Positions 49,653 through 57,777 of a DNA stretch of 64,000 nucleotides are shown here, piece after piece (position 1 is the stretch's first letter; each line of letters begins with the position of its first letter). The stretch is from positions 1,087,572-1,151,571 of the forward strand of contig NZ_LR733312.1 in assembly GCF_902506295.1 (NCBI RefSeq). Direction: 5' to 3'. This DNA is from Luteimonas sp. 9C (GTDB lineage: Bacteria; Pseudomonadota; Gammaproteobacteria; Xanthomonadales; Xanthomonadaceae). The position numbers and the translations under genes were made by a program. The notes under the pieces are model-generated. The model had not been told where the DNA came from and ran no database searches. It saw nothing but the letters and a program-made list of their open reading frames with translations.

Positions 49653-50140
49653 CCGCCCTTCGCCTGCTGCCCGTCGTCACCTGCGCGCTGCTGCTCGGCG
49701 CGTGCGCGTCCCAACCGAAACCGCTGCAGGGCGGCTACGTCGAAGCGCTGACGCCACACGCCGCCGTGCAGGGCGAACACACCGGCGCGATGGTGCGCTG
49801 GGGCGGCCGCATCGTGCAGGTGGAACCGCGCACCGACGCGACCTGTTTCGAGATGATCGCCACGCGCCTGACCGCGACCGGTCGTCCGTACTGGGCGAGC
49901 GACGACACCAACGGCCGCTTCATCGCCTGCCGCGCCGGCTTCTACGATCCCGCGGTGTTCGAGATCAATCGCGAAGTGACGTTCACCGGTCGGATCGCCG
50001 GCTACGACTCGCGTCGGGTCGGCGAATACGACTATCGCTTCCCGCGCGTCGAAGCCGACGTGGTCTACCTGTGGCCCAAGCGCGAGCGCGTCGACGTGAT
50101 CACGCGGCCGGCGCCGTGGCCCTGGTGGGGCTACTGGTGA
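49649..50140 (+). CDS. slp: Slp-family outer-membrane lipoprotein
   Basis: A 163-residue lipoprotein with signal peptide LLPVVTCALLLGACASQ, where the lipobox Cys is at about residue 19. The mature part shows GAMVRWGGRIVQVEPR and FTGRIAGYDSRRVGEYDYRF, as in starvation-inducible Slp proteins. It is coupled to the transglutaminase gene by an ATGA overlap, which makes a four-gene unit with moxR and DUF58. Confidence 0.82.
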   Translation: MTALRLLPVVTCALLLGACASQPKPLQGGYVEALTPHAAVQGEHTGAMVRWGGRIVQVEPRTDATCFEMIATRLTATGRPYWASDDTNGRFIACRAGFYDPAVFEINREVTFTGRIAGYDSRRVGEYDYRFPRVEADVVYLWPKRERVDVITRPAPWPWWGYW

Positions 50141-50170
50141 TCGTGGCTCCGTAGGAGCGGCGCCTGCCGA

Positions 50171-50518
50171 TCAACCCGCAGTGCCGAAGCGGCCCAGCGG
50201 TGCGCCGGCCAGCAGGTGCAGATGGATCTGGAACACCGTCTGGCCGCCGTGCGCATTGCAGTTCATGACGATGCGATAGCCGTCTTCGGCGAATCCCTGT
50301 TCCTTGGCGTATCCCGCGGCCGCGATCGCCAGTTGCCCGATGATCCCGGGCGCGTCGGCCGGCACGTCGTTGAGCGTGGCGAAATCGCGTTTCGGCACGA
50401 ACAGTACATGCACCGGCGCCTGCGGCGCGATGTCGCGGAACGCGATGACGTGGTCGTCCTCGAAGACGATGTCGGCGGGAATCTCGCGCTGGATGATCTT
50501 GTGGAAGATGGTCGTCAT
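50171..50518 (-). CDS. HIT-family nucleotide hydrolase (HinT-like)
   Basis: A 115-residue HIT protein that probably hydrolyses purine nucleoside phosphoramidates. The start MTTIFHKIIQREIPADIVFE, VHVLFVPKRDF and the histidine triad in GGQTVFQIHLHLLAG are typical. It follows recR by 67 bases on the same strand. Confidence 0.94.
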   Translation of the reverse strand: MTTIFHKIIQREIPADIVFEDDHVIAFRDIAPQAPVHVLFVPKRDFATLNDVPADAPGIIGQLAIAAAGYAKEQGFAEDGYRIVMNCNAHGGQTVFQIHLHLLAGAPLGRFGTAG

Positions 50519-50585
50519 GGACGTCGGTCATCGGAATCGGGGACGCCGAAAAGCATACGTCACCGTCGCCGCCTTCCCCGCACGC

Positions 50586-51179
50586 CTACGCCACTTCGCT
50601 GCGACTGCCGAATGCATGCGACAGCGTGCCGCGATCGACGTATTCCAGTTCGCCGCCCAGCGGCAGCCCGTGCGACGGCCGGCTCGGGCGCACGCCGTGC
50701 TGGCGCGCGATCTGGGCCAGGTAGTGCGACGTGGCCTCGCCTTCGACGGTCGGGTTGGTCGCGATGATCAGTTCCTGCACTTCGCCTTCCGCCAGTCGCG
50801 CGCCGAGCAGATCGAGCCCGAGCTCATGCGGACCGATGCCGTCGAGCGGACTCAGCCGCCCCTGCAGCACGAAGTAGAAGCCGCGAAACCCGGTCGCCTG
50901 CTCGATCGCGAGCCGGTCGGCGGGCGTTTCCACCACGCACAGCGTCTGCGCATCGCGCGCGGCGCTGCTGCAGGTCGGGCACACGGGGGTTTCGCTGAAG
51001 TCGCGGCAGCGCTGGCAATGGCCGATCTTCTCGACCGCTTCGGCCAGCGCGGTCGCCAGGCGCGCCCCGCCCTCGCGCCCGCGTTCGAGCACGTGGTAGG
51101 CCATGCGCTGTGCGGATTTCTGCCCGACGCCGGGCAGCACGCGCAACGCATCGATCAGCTGTTCGAGCAGGGAGGACAT
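50586..51179 (-). CDS. recR: Recombination mediator protein RecR
   Basis: A 197-residue DNA-repair protein that works with RecO/RecF at gaps. The HhH part is [20 protein letters not shown]. The zinc finger is [16 protein letters not shown], and the Toprim domain runs from [15 protein letters not shown] to [12 protein letters not shown]. The C-terminal [18 protein letters not shown] is present, but the segment before it reads [11 protein letters not shown] where the family usually has a hydrophobic SRIAHGVP-like run. It follows ebfC by 87 bases. Confidence 0.95.
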   Translation of the reverse strand: MSSLLEQLIDALRVLPGVGQKSAQRMAYHVLERGREGGARLATALAEAVEKIGHCQRCRDFSETPVCPTCSSAARDAQTLCVVETPADRLAIEQATGFRGFYFVLQGRLSPLDGIGPHELGLDLLGARLAEGEVQELIIATNPTVEGEATSHYLAQIARQHGVRPSRPSHGLPLGGELEYVDRGTLSHAFGSRSEVA

Positions 51180-51200
51180 ACGGTTGCCGATGCGTCAGCG

Positions 51201-51260
51201 GTGATTCGTGATGGCTGAAAGCTGGCAGCGCACAGCGTGTCGGCTCGGATCACGAATCAC
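51201..51260. repeat. Inverted repeat between recR and ebfC
   Basis: GTGATTCGTGAT (51201-51212) and its exact complement ATCACGAATCAC (51249-51260) enclose 36 bases that also carry short symmetric pieces. There is no T run. A stem of 12 pairs could form in the ebfC-recR mRNA. Confidence 0.65.
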
Positions 51261-51266
51261 TGCAAC

Positions 51267-51587
51267 TCAGAACGGCAGCTTCATGCCCGGCGGCAGCGGC
51301 ATGCCGGCTGCTGCACCGGACATGCGGCTCTTCGACTCCTCGTCGACCTTGTTCGACGCGTCGTTGAACGCGGCGGCGATCAGGTCTTCGGCCATCTCCG
51401 GATCCGACAGGACGCTCGGATCGATGCGCACCTTGCGGCACTCCTTGTTGCCGGTCAGGGTGATGGCGACCATGCCGCCGCCGGCGCTGCCTTCGACCTC
51501 GAGACTGGCGAGTTCCTGCTGCACGCGCTGCATGTTTTCCTGCATCTTCTGCGCTTGCTGCATCAACTGGGCAATGTTTCCACGCAT
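51267..51587 (-). CDS. ebfC: YbaB/EbfC nucleoid-associated protein
   Basis: A 106-residue dimeric DNA-binding protein. MRGNIAQLMQQAQKMQENMQ, the central MVAITLTGNKECRKVRIDPS and the Met/Pro-rich C-terminal end fit the family. The start ATG at 51587 overlaps the dnaX stop by one base (TGATG); a GTG one codon earlier also exists. The order dnaX-ebfC-recR is the classical one. Confidence 0.95.
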   Translation of the reverse strand: MRGNIAQLMQQAQKMQENMQRVQQELASLEVEGSAGGGMVAITLTGNKECRKVRIDPSVLSDPEMAEDLIAAAFNDASNKVDEESKSRMSGAAAGMPLPPGMKLPF

Positions 51588-53377
51588 CACTGAAATCCTC
51601 GTTCTTCAAAAGGGCGTATCGAATCGGGCACCAAGCGGGCACCCTGCTGCGACATCAGCCGCTGCACGTCCGGATCGGACATGAAATTGCTCTCGGCGTT
51701 CGACTGCCGCGCATCGCGCTCGCGCGCATTGCGTTCGTGCAGCGTCACGGTCTCGCTCGCAGCCGCGGTCTCGAAGCGGATCTGCGGCGCGCCGCCGAGC
51801 GGGCCAGCGAGCGCCTCGCACAGCTGGTGGACCATGATCGGCGCTTTCAGGTGTTCGTCCGCTTCGGGCAGCGCGAGCCGCAGCACGGCACCGTCGAGCG
51901 CGACGAACGCGGCGCTGGCGGCGAGTTCGCGCACCGGGCCGCGCAAGGGCAGCTCGGCGACGAGATCGAGCCACTGGTGTGCATCGAGCGTGCGCAGCTT
52001 CGCAGCCACTGCAGGCGGCGGTGCTTCGGCACGCGGTGGCGCGACAGGCGGCACATCGACAGGCGGAGTGGTGCGCACCGGCGCCGGGGCCGGACGCGCA
52101 GATGGCGGTGCGACCACGGCCGCTGGCGGCGGCGCAGATGCGACCTGCGGGGTCGGAGACGGCGATGCGGTGCGCGGCGCAGGCACGGACGCGGGCGCCG
52201 CCTGTGCACCGAGCGCTGCGCGCGCCGCAGCCGGACCGCTTGCGCGATTGCCGCTGCCTGCGGCGGGAGCAGCCGCGCCACCTTCTGCAGGCCGGAACGC
52301 GAGCATGCGCAGCACCGTCATCTCGAAACCGGCGCGCGGGCTTGGCGCCAGGCCCACGTCACGTCGTCCGTTGAGCGCCATCTGGTACCAGAGCTGCACG
52401 ACTTCCGGGCGCACCGCCGATGCGATCGCATCGACATCCACGCCATCGGTCTCGACGCTGACTTCCGGCACCAGCTGCCGCACCTGGATGCGATGCAGGG
52501 CTTCGGACACCGCATCCAGCACGCCGCCCCAGTCGGGCGAGAATTCGGCCAGCGTCGCCACCTCGGCAAGCAGCGCAGATCCGTCGCCATCCGCCAGCGC
52601 CGACAGCAGCGCACCGACGCGCGTGCGATCCACGCTGCCGAGCATCGTCGCCACCGCCGCATCCCCGAGCGCACCGCCCTCGCCGCCTGCGCCCGTATAG
52701 GCGATGGCCTGGTCGAGCAGTGACAGGCCGTCGCGCAGGCTGCCGTCGGCGGCCTTCGACAGCTGTCGGATCGCACCGGCCTCGACCGCGATGCCCTCGG
52801 CGTCGAGGATCCGCGTCATCTGGCCCTGGATCTGCTGCTCGTCGAGCCGCTTGAGGTTGAACTGCAGGCAGCGCGACAGCACAGTGACCGGCAGCTTCTG
52901 GGGGTCGGTCGTCGCCAGCAGGAACTTCACGTGGCCCGGCGGCTCTTCAAGCGTCTTGAGCAGCGCGTTGAACGCCGACTTCGACAGCATGTGGACTTCG
53001 TCGATCAGGTAGACCTTCACCCGGCCGCGCGAGGGCATGTACTGCGCGTTGTCGATCAGTTCGCGCACGTCGTCGACACCGGTGTTGCTGGCGGCGTCGA
53101 TCTCGAGCAGATCGATGTAGCGACCGGCATCGATCGCCAGACAGGTCTCGCAAGCGCCGCAGGGATCGGACGAGGTGCCGGTCTCGCAGTTTAGGCTCTT
53201 GGCGAAGATCCGCGCGATCGTGGTCTTGCCCACGCCGCGGGTGCCGGTGAACAGGAAGGCGTGATGCACGCGGCCGGTTTCCAGCGCGTTGGTCAGCGCA
53301 CGGACCACGTGCTCCTGGCCGACGAGTTCGGCGAACCGCTTCGGACGCCACTTCCGGGCGAGGACGAGATAGGACAT
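51587..53377 (-). CDS. dnaX: DNA polymerase III subunits tau/gamma
   Basis: The clamp-loader ATPase of 596 residues. Walker A FTGTRGVGKTTIARIFAKSL, the zinc module with CETGTSSDPCGACETC, VYLIDEVHMLSKSAFNALL, and sensor I FLLATTDPQKLP are present in the first 180 residues. A Pro/Ala-rich linker (about 385-470) precedes the tau-specific domain. I saw no run of A that would form the AAAAAAG slippery site used to make gamma in E. coli. The start at 53377 (MSYLVLARKWRP) is standard. Confidence 0.96.
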   Translation of the reverse strand: MSYLVLARKWRPKRFAELVGQEHVVRALTNALETGRVHHAFLFTGTRGVGKTTIARIFAKSLNCETGTSSDPCGACETCLAIDAGRYIDLLEIDAASNTGVDDVRELIDNAQYMPSRGRVKVYLIDEVHMLSKSAFNALLKTLEEPPGHVKFLLATTDPQKLPVTVLSRCLQFNLKRLDEQQIQGQMTRILDAEGIAVEAGAIRQLSKAADGSLRDGLSLLDQAIAYTGAGGEGGALGDAAVATMLGSVDRTRVGALLSALADGDGSALLAEVATLAEFSPDWGGVLDAVSEALHRIQVRQLVPEVSVETDGVDVDAIASAVRPEVVQLWYQMALNGRRDVGLAPSPRAGFEMTVLRMLAFRPAEGGAAAPAAGSGNRASGPAAARAALGAQAAPASVPAPRTASPSPTPQVASAPPPAAVVAPPSARPAPAPVRTTPPVDVPPVAPPRAEAPPPAVAAKLRTLDAHQWLDLVAELPLRGPVRELAASAAFVALDGAVLRLALPEADEHLKAPIMVHQLCEALAGPLGGAPQIRFETAAASETVTLHERNARERDARQSNAESNFMSDPDVQRLMSQQGARLVPDSIRPFEERGFQ

Positions 53378-53408
53378 CCTCGTATTCTGCCACGCCCCCA
53401 ACGGTTCC

Positions 53409-53437
53409 TTGTGACCACGGGCGCCGGCGGATAGAAT
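53409..53437 (+). promoter_or_regulatory. Promoter upstream of tRNA-Ser(GGA)
   Basis: TTGTGA (53409-53414) and TAGAAT (53432-53437), 17 bases apart, on the plus strand. It lies between the divergent dnaX start and the tRNA and implies a 5' leader of roughly 55-60 bases that is removed by RNase P. Confidence 0.55.
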
Positions 53438-53501
53438 GGCCGGCCCGCGGCGTCCCTACGCCGTTGCGCAGCGCCCCGGCGCTCCGCGAAGGGCCAGTTC
53501 T

Positions 53502-53594
53502 GGAGAGGTGTCCGAGCGGTTGAAGGAGCACGCCTGGAAAGTGTGTAAGCGTCTAAACCGCGCTTCGGGGGTTCGAATCCCCCTCTCTCCGCCA
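53502..53594 (+). tRNA. tRNA-Ser, anticodon GGA
   Basis: A 93-base type II tRNA. Acceptor GGAGAGG pairs with CCTCTCC, followed by discriminator G and encoded CCA. The anticodon loop CTGGAAA gives GGA, which reads TCC/TCT codons. A long variable arm precedes the T arm GGGGG TTCGAAT CCCCC. Confidence 0.97.
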
Positions 53595-53632
53595 GAAACG
53601 CAAACGCCCCCTCGTGGGGCGTTTTGCGTTTC
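53595..53632 (+). terminator. Long hairpin terminator after tRNA-Ser(GGA)
   Basis: GAAACGCAAACGCCCC (53595-53610) pairs with GGGGCGTTTTGCGTTTC (53616-53632), with one bulged base, around CTCGT. The pairing extends outward, because the tRNA 3' CCGCCA meets TGGCGG just beyond. An internal GTTTT run fits intrinsic termination. Confidence 0.75.
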
Positions 53633-53762
53633 TGGCGGCGAGGGGAGTGAAAGAACCTCCGCGGGTTCGAGGGATCCGCCCGAAGCGAATCCGGACAGCC
53701 GAACGGCTGGCCCCGCAGGCGCGCGCCGGAGGAGCGCGGCCCATGGAGGGGCCGAACCATCC
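53632..53762 (+). repeat. Decayed inverted tRNA-Ser 3' end plus multi-hairpin module, copy 1
   Basis: Just after the terminator, TGGCGGCGAGGGGAGTG and AACCTCCG approximate the reverse complement of the tRNA acceptor and T arm. From 53663 to 53762 follows a module shared with copy 2 near 62533-62634. It has hairpins GGATCCGC/GCGAATCC (53672-53692), AGCC-GAAC-GGCT (53697-53708), a GC-rich third and GGCCC/GGGCC (53738-53753). No gene is supported here, and 53763-54086 also holds none apart from a small palindrome. Confidence 0.6.
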
Positions 53763-53819
53763 GCTCACTGCACGCACCATCTCTTCTTCGAACAACGCAC
53801 GACGAGAAGATCGGAATCG

Positions 53820-53839
53820 ATCCCGGCATTCGCTGGGAT
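53820..53839. repeat. REP-like palindrome
   Basis: ATCCCGGC-ATTC-GCTGGGAT, seven of eight pairs. Its GCTGGGAT half recurs in the cysS-fabF gap, which suggests a dispersed short repeat. Confidence 0.45.
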
Positions 53840-54086
53840 GACCCCGTGCGTGCTCACCCACTCGATCGGAGACACGCGCAGCGGTTGTTTCGAAAAAGCC
53901 GCGGACACCAGCTCCCACAATGCATTCACGCCTTCCGGGGTGTCGCTGCAAACCCGGCGCCGCGCGCGCTCCGTCCTCACCCGGCACCTGCCCGCATCGC
54001 ATCCCGGCCCACGATCGGCCATGCTGACCCGCCGCCTCGTCGCCCGGCACCAGATGCCCATCGCCTTGCCGCTCTCCACGCATGCC

Positions 54087-54566
54087 ATGACGCTAACTAC
54101 CCCCACCCAGCAGGACACGCCGGCTGGCGAACAGACAAGCGCTGCGCCTCTCGACGGCAGCTGGCGTCTTCTCTCGTATGAGGTCGAGGTCAGGCGCAGC
54201 GGCGAGACCTTTCCTCCGATGGGCGCCCACCCGAGCGGCTATGTCATGTTCGCGCCCGAAGGCCGGGTGTGGTTCATGCTGACCGGCGACGGGCGAGAGC
54301 CGGGCGACAGCGCACACGAGAAAGCACGATTGCTGGAGACGGTGATCGCCTACACCGGCCGCTACCGGATCGAAGGCGATACCTGGATCACCGCGGTCGA
54401 CGTGGCCTGGAACCCGGCGTGGGTCGGCACCGAACAGCGCCGGCAATTCAGGCGCGACGGCGATCGCCTGCAGGTGCTGACACCGTGGCGGGTGATGCCG
54501 AACTGGGCCGACAAGGGCGAGACCCGCAGCATCATCACCTTCGAACGCGCACGCGAGACGCGGTGA
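54087..54566 (+). CDS. Lipocalin-like domain protein
   Basis: A 159-residue protein with features of the lipocalin-like (Lipocalin_5) family: LDGSWRLLSYEVEVRRSGE near the start, HPSGYVMFAPEGRVWFMLTG in the middle, and YTGRYRIEGDTWITAVDVAW and RDGDRLQVLTPW in later strands. These small beta-barrels are of unknown or ligand-binding function. No signal peptide is obvious from the ATG at 54087; upstream Met codons at 54021 and 54054 exist but give no family sequence. It is a single gene between a repeat region and the SRP RNA. Confidence 0.7.
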   Translation: MTLTTPTQQDTPAGEQTSAAPLDGSWRLLSYEVEVRRSGETFPPMGAHPSGYVMFAPEGRVWFMLTGDGREPGDSAHEKARLLETVIAYTGRYRIEGDTWITAVDVAWNPAWVGTEQRRQFRRDGDRLQVLTPWRVMPNWADKGETRSIITFERARETR

Positions 54567-54646
54567 ACGCCGCGGCGGCGATGCATCGCGGCACCGGGGC
54601 GACAGACCCCAAGCCGTCGACGCGGCCGGATCCCGGACAAGGTGAT

Positions 54647-54748
54647 GGCCCCGCCGACTGACCTCGGCGCCCGCATCGACCGATACCGTTGCTGCCTTCC
54701 GGCCCTGGCGGGATTTTCGGTCTAGCGTCGCGAGGGGCCGACGGGGCC
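54647..54748 (-). ncRNA. ffs: 4.5S signal recognition particle RNA (small bacterial type)
   Basis: About 102 bases on the minus strand. The conserved domain IV core reads CCAGGGCCGGAAGGCAGCA followed by ACGGTA, with the GGAA tetraloop and the asymmetric internal loop that binds Ffh. The ends GGCCCCG and CGGGGCC pair to close the rod. A TAGACT -10-like hexamer lies at 54806-54811. The neighbourhood of dnaX is common in related genomes. Confidence 0.92.
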
Positions 54749-54848
54749 ACCATGGAGACACGCATCGGGCCTTGCGCCCGACCCCGCCATGACGACGGGA
54801 CGCGGAGTCTAGCAGGCCCGCGGCGGCGCGCCTATCCGATGCAGGCGA

Positions 54849-55412
54849 TCACGGCGATCCGATGCGCTCGACCTCGGGCGTGCCGGCCTGCTGGCTGAAC
54901 CGAAACGCGTAGGACAGGCGAACAGCCGTCGGGGTTTCGATGACGCCATCGGCCTGGCAGGCGTCGGCGCCATCGAAGGACTCCGGCGCCACGCACAGCA
55001 GCGCGGGCGCATAGGTCCACTGGCGCACGGCAGCGAGCGCCGCGCCGGTGAACGGTGCGATCTCGACGGCCTCCGGCAGCGCGCAGTCCGTACTGGTACG
55101 CGGCGCGGCCGCGGTCACTGCACCCGTCGCATCGATGGCGGCATCGATGCACACCACGACCGGCGGGAGACGCAGCGCAAGCTGGCCCGCCGGATAGACC
55201 GGCATTGCCGCAGGCATGTCCAGATTGGGATGGATGAAACGGCGATTGCGCTGCATGTCCATGCGTCGCGTGTCCGCGGCCGGCTCCATCAACGACGCGC
55301 CGACCGCGCCCTGCGGTGGTGCCGCGGGCGGCTGAACCGGTGCGATCGGCGGTGACGATGCGCAGCCGGCCAGGCCGGCGATGCAGACGAGCCCAGCGGC
55401 GCGGCCGATCAA
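54849..55412 (-). CDS. Lipoprotein with TonB C-terminal-like domain
   Basis: A 187-residue lipoprotein. The signal ends CIAGLAGCASS, where the lipobox Cys is at about residue 17, then comes a Pro/Ala linker. A beta-alpha-beta domain follows with VVVCIDAAIDATGAVTAAAP, FTGAALAAVRQWTYAPALLC and a final strand, as in energy-transducer TonB C-terminal domains. The start is TTG at 55412, which overlaps the stop of the YncE-like gene (TTGA). It has no membrane anchor other than the lipid and so is not a classical TonB. Confidence 0.65.
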   Translation of the reverse strand: MIGRAAGLVCIAGLAGCASSPPIAPVQPPAAPPQGAVGASLMEPAADTRRMDMQRNRRFIHPNLDMPAAMPVYPAGQLALRLPPVVVCIDAAIDATGAVTAAAPRTSTDCALPEAVEIAPFTGAALAAVRQWTYAPALLCVAPESFDGADACQADGVIETPTAVRLSYAFRFSQQAGTPEVERIGSP

Positions 55413-56416
55413 GGCGCGACCTCGCCCGGCACCAGCGCCAGTGCATCGGGTTCGCGCCCGGTCGCCCAGTATTCGAGCACCTTCCAGTCGCGCGTGTCGA
55501 TCACCGCAATGCGGTCGGCGCCACTGATCGCGACATACGCCCGCGGCGCATCGGGATCGACGAGCGCGCCGATCGGCAGCGGCCCATTGCCGAGCAGCGT
55601 GGTCTGCAACGCGGCGTCGGTCGGCGCGAGTGCGACGGTCGCCACCGCGCGGCGCGATGCGACCTCGAACACCGACAGCGTGGCCGCCTTGGCATTGGTG
55701 ACCAGCGCGTGTTGGCCATCGGGCGTGAACGCGACGCGGATCGGGAACCCTGCACTCGGCAGGGTCGCCACGATGTCGAGCGAATCAGGCGCATGCACGG
55801 TCACGGTGTCGTCGGCGCGATTGGTGACCCAGACGCGTCCGTCCGGCGCGATCGCGATGCCTTCCGCGCCAGCGCCCGCAGGCCGTTCGGCCAGGGCACG
55901 CATCGTCGCCAAGTCCACGCGCACGACGGTGCCTGCGCGGATCTTGCTGACGTACGCGGACGCGCCGTCCTTCGACACCGCGACCATATGCCCGATGCCG
56001 TCGCCCACATCCGCGACACCGGTCACCGCACCGCGCGCGATGTCGACGCGCAGCAGCGCACCGCTGCTTTCGGTCGTGACCAGCGCATCGCCATTGGCGA
56101 GCAGTTGCAGGCCATGTGGTCTGCCGTGCGTGCCCAGATCGATGGTGCGCGTGCCGCCATCGACGAGATCGATCACGGTCAGCGCGTGGTGTGGGTCCTT
56201 GTGGCCGTACGTCGTGACGACGGCGGTGCGGCCATCGCGGGAGACGGCGATTTCATGTGGCGCAGGACCGGTCGCGTATGCCGCCAGACGTGCACCGCTC
56301 GCGCGGTCGAGCGCCCAGACCGTGTCGGCCGCCTTGTTGCCGACCAGCAGCCGCGGCGCGGCGTGCGCGCCGGTCGTGAGCGCCAGCAACACCGCAGCCA
56401 GCAGCAGCCGCCTCAC
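55409..56416 (-). CDS. YncE-like seven-bladed beta-propeller protein, exported
   Basis: A 335-residue protein. The signal peptide MRRLLLAAVLLALTTGAHA is followed by about seven repeats of the YVTN/YncE type, such as HEIAVSRDGRTAVVTTYG, EGIAIAPDGRVWVTNRADD and VAFTPDGQHALVTNAK. Such periplasmic propellers bind ligands or DNA; the role here is unknown. The start is a GTG at 56416 that overlaps the moaE stop by four bases, so it belongs to the moa transcript. Confidence 0.8.
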   Translation of the reverse strand: MRRLLLAAVLLALTTGAHAAPRLLVGNKAADTVWALDRASGARLAAYATGPAPHEIAVSRDGRTAVVTTYGHKDPHHALTVIDLVDGGTRTIDLGTHGRPHGLQLLANGDALVTTESSGALLRVDIARGAVTGVADVGDGIGHMVAVSKDGASAYVSKIRAGTVVRVDLATMRALAERPAGAGAEGIAIAPDGRVWVTNRADDTVTVHAPDSLDIVATLPSAGFPIRVAFTPDGQHALVTNAKAATLSVFEVASRRAVATVALAPTDAALQTTLLGNGPLPIGALVDPDAPRAYVAISGADRIAVIDTRDWKVLEYWATGREPDALALVPGEVAP

Positions 56417-56856
56417 GCATCACCTCCATGCGGCGACTCGGGATGCAACCAGCCGGCATCGCCGTCGACGTAGCGTTCGTGCTTCCAGATCGGCACGCGA
56501 TCCTTGATCTCGTCGATGATGTAACGGCAGGCGTCGAAGGCCGCGCCGCGATGCGCTGCGGTCACGCCGACCCACACCGCCATGTCGCCGATCGCCAGGT
56601 CGCCGATGCGGTGTACGCACAGCGCCGCACACAGGTCGAACCGTTCGCGCGCCTCGGCGACGACTTTTGCGCCTTCGGCCTCCGCCAGTGCGACATAGGA
56701 TTCGTACCGCAGGCCGCGTACCGGTCGACCCTCGTTGTGGTCGCGGACCCAGCCTTCGAAGCTCGCGAACGCGCCTGCGCGATCGTGCTCGACGCGACGA
56801 CGCAGCGGTGCCAGATCGACCGGCGCATCCGCCAGCCAGAAATCACGATCGTGCAT
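56413..56856 (-). CDS. moaE: Molybdopterin synthase catalytic subunit
   Basis: The large subunit of molybdopterin synthase (147 residues), which inserts sulfur from MoaD thiocarboxylate into cPMP. Motifs are FASFEGWVRDHNEGRPVRGL, YESYVALAE, HRIGDLAIGDMAVWVGVTAAHRG and the active-site Lys region EIKDRVPIWKHE. It begins one base after the moaD stop. Confidence 0.95.
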   Translation of the reverse strand: MHDRDFWLADAPVDLAPLRRRVEHDRAGAFASFEGWVRDHNEGRPVRGLRYESYVALAEAEGAKVVAEARERFDLCAALCVHRIGDLAIGDMAVWVGVTAAHRGAAFDACRYIIDEIKDRVPIWKHERYVDGDAGWLHPESPHGGDA

Positions 56857-56857
56857 T

Positions 56858-57100
56858 TCAGCCTCCGCTGACCGGTGGAATGAAGGCGATCTCGCTGCCG
56901 GGCAGCAGCGCATCGTCCCAGCGCGCGAATGCGCCATCGACGGCAACGCGCAGGCGATCGACCGGCAACGCGAAGCCATGTCGCGCGCGCAGTTCCGCGT
57001 ACAGCGCGCGCAGATCGGGCGCATCGGTGGCCCAGGTCTCCTCGCCCTGTCCCGCGGCATCGCGGAGGCTGGCGAAATACAGCACGCGCACCGCGCTCAT
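56858..57100 (-). CDS. moaD: Molybdopterin synthase sulfur-carrier subunit
   Basis: A ubiquitin-fold protein of 80 residues ending in the diagnostic Gly-Gly ([10 protein letters not shown]), which is adenylated by MoeB and then thiocarboxylated. [17 protein letters not shown] and [19 protein letters not shown] are family-like. It overlaps the moaC stop by four bases. Confidence 0.94.
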   Translation of the reverse strand: MSAVRVLYFASLRDAAGQGEETWATDAPDLRALYAELRARHGFALPVDRLRVAVDGAFARWDDALLPGSEIAFIPPVSGG

Positions 57101-57612
57101 CGCGCACCGCCCGTGATCGATCCGACATCGCGCTTGCCGCCGCGCTTGCCGACCAGCTTCGCGGGGCCCAGCACGATCGCGTGCGACAGCGCCTTGCACA
57201 TGTCGTAGACGGTCAGCGCGGCGACGGTCGCGCCGGTCAGCGCCTCCATCTCCACGCCGGTGCGGTGGGTCGTCTTGACCGTGCATTCGATGCGCAGCTC
57301 GCGCTCACCGTGCCAGTCGATGGCGATCGCGATGCCGTCGATCGGCAGCGGATGGCAGAACGGAATCAGTTCGTGCGTGCGCTTGACCGCCATCGTGCCG
57401 GCGATGATCGCGGTGTCGACGATGCCACCCTTCGCGCTCTTCAGACCGTTGGCGTGCAGCTGCGCGGCGACATCCGCCGGAAAACGTACGCGACATTCGG
57501 CGCTGGCGACGCGCGCGGTGCTCGCCTTCGCGGACACGTCGACCATGGTCGGTCGGCCGGCGGCGTCGATATGGGTCAGCGCTGCGGGCGCCTCGGGTTT
57601 CGTGCGGGCCAT
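57097..57612 (-). CDS. moaC: Cyclic pyranopterin monophosphate synthase
   Basis: With MoaA it converts GTP to cPMP. The 171-residue protein has [55 protein letters not shown] and the Lys-rich end [13 protein letters not shown]. The start at 57612 (MARTKPEAP) is usual. It lies 165 bases beyond moaA, the only large gap in this operon, where I saw no riboswitch-like fold. Confidence 0.95.
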   Translation of the reverse strand: MARTKPEAPAALTHIDAAGRPTMVDVSAKASTARVASAECRVRFPADVAAQLHANGLKSAKGGIVDTAIIAGTMAVKRTHELIPFCHPLPIDGIAIAIDWHGERELRIECTVKTTHRTGVEMEALTGATVAALTVYDMCKALSHAIVLGPAKLVGKRGGKRDVGSITGGAR

Positions 57613-57777
57613 GTGCCTGCGTCGTGACTGGGGAACCCCGGATGGTACCGGGGGCCGTCTGAAGTGCGTGGCGACATGCTGGATCCGCGTCCGGAACGCG
57701 ACGCCGCGGGTGCTGGAAAGCCGGGTGGCGGACCGTGAATCGGGCGTGCCGCGGCACCCGGCGCACAACGCAGGTGC

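Noticed and set aside
51587..53377. Programmed frameshift in dnaX giving a gamma subunit
   Set aside because: No AAAAAAG-type slippery run was seen on the coding strand, so a single full-length product is the simpler call.
53293..54083. Minus-strand frames with a GGFEPPKRG-like or SNPRSAV segment
   Set aside because: They translate the complement of tRNA-Ser(GGA) and its trailer and are not genes.
57613..57777. Molybdenum-cofactor riboswitch in the moaA-moaC gap
   Set aside because: The gap is internal to the operon and I could not find the expected stem arrangement. A covariance-model search would be decisive.
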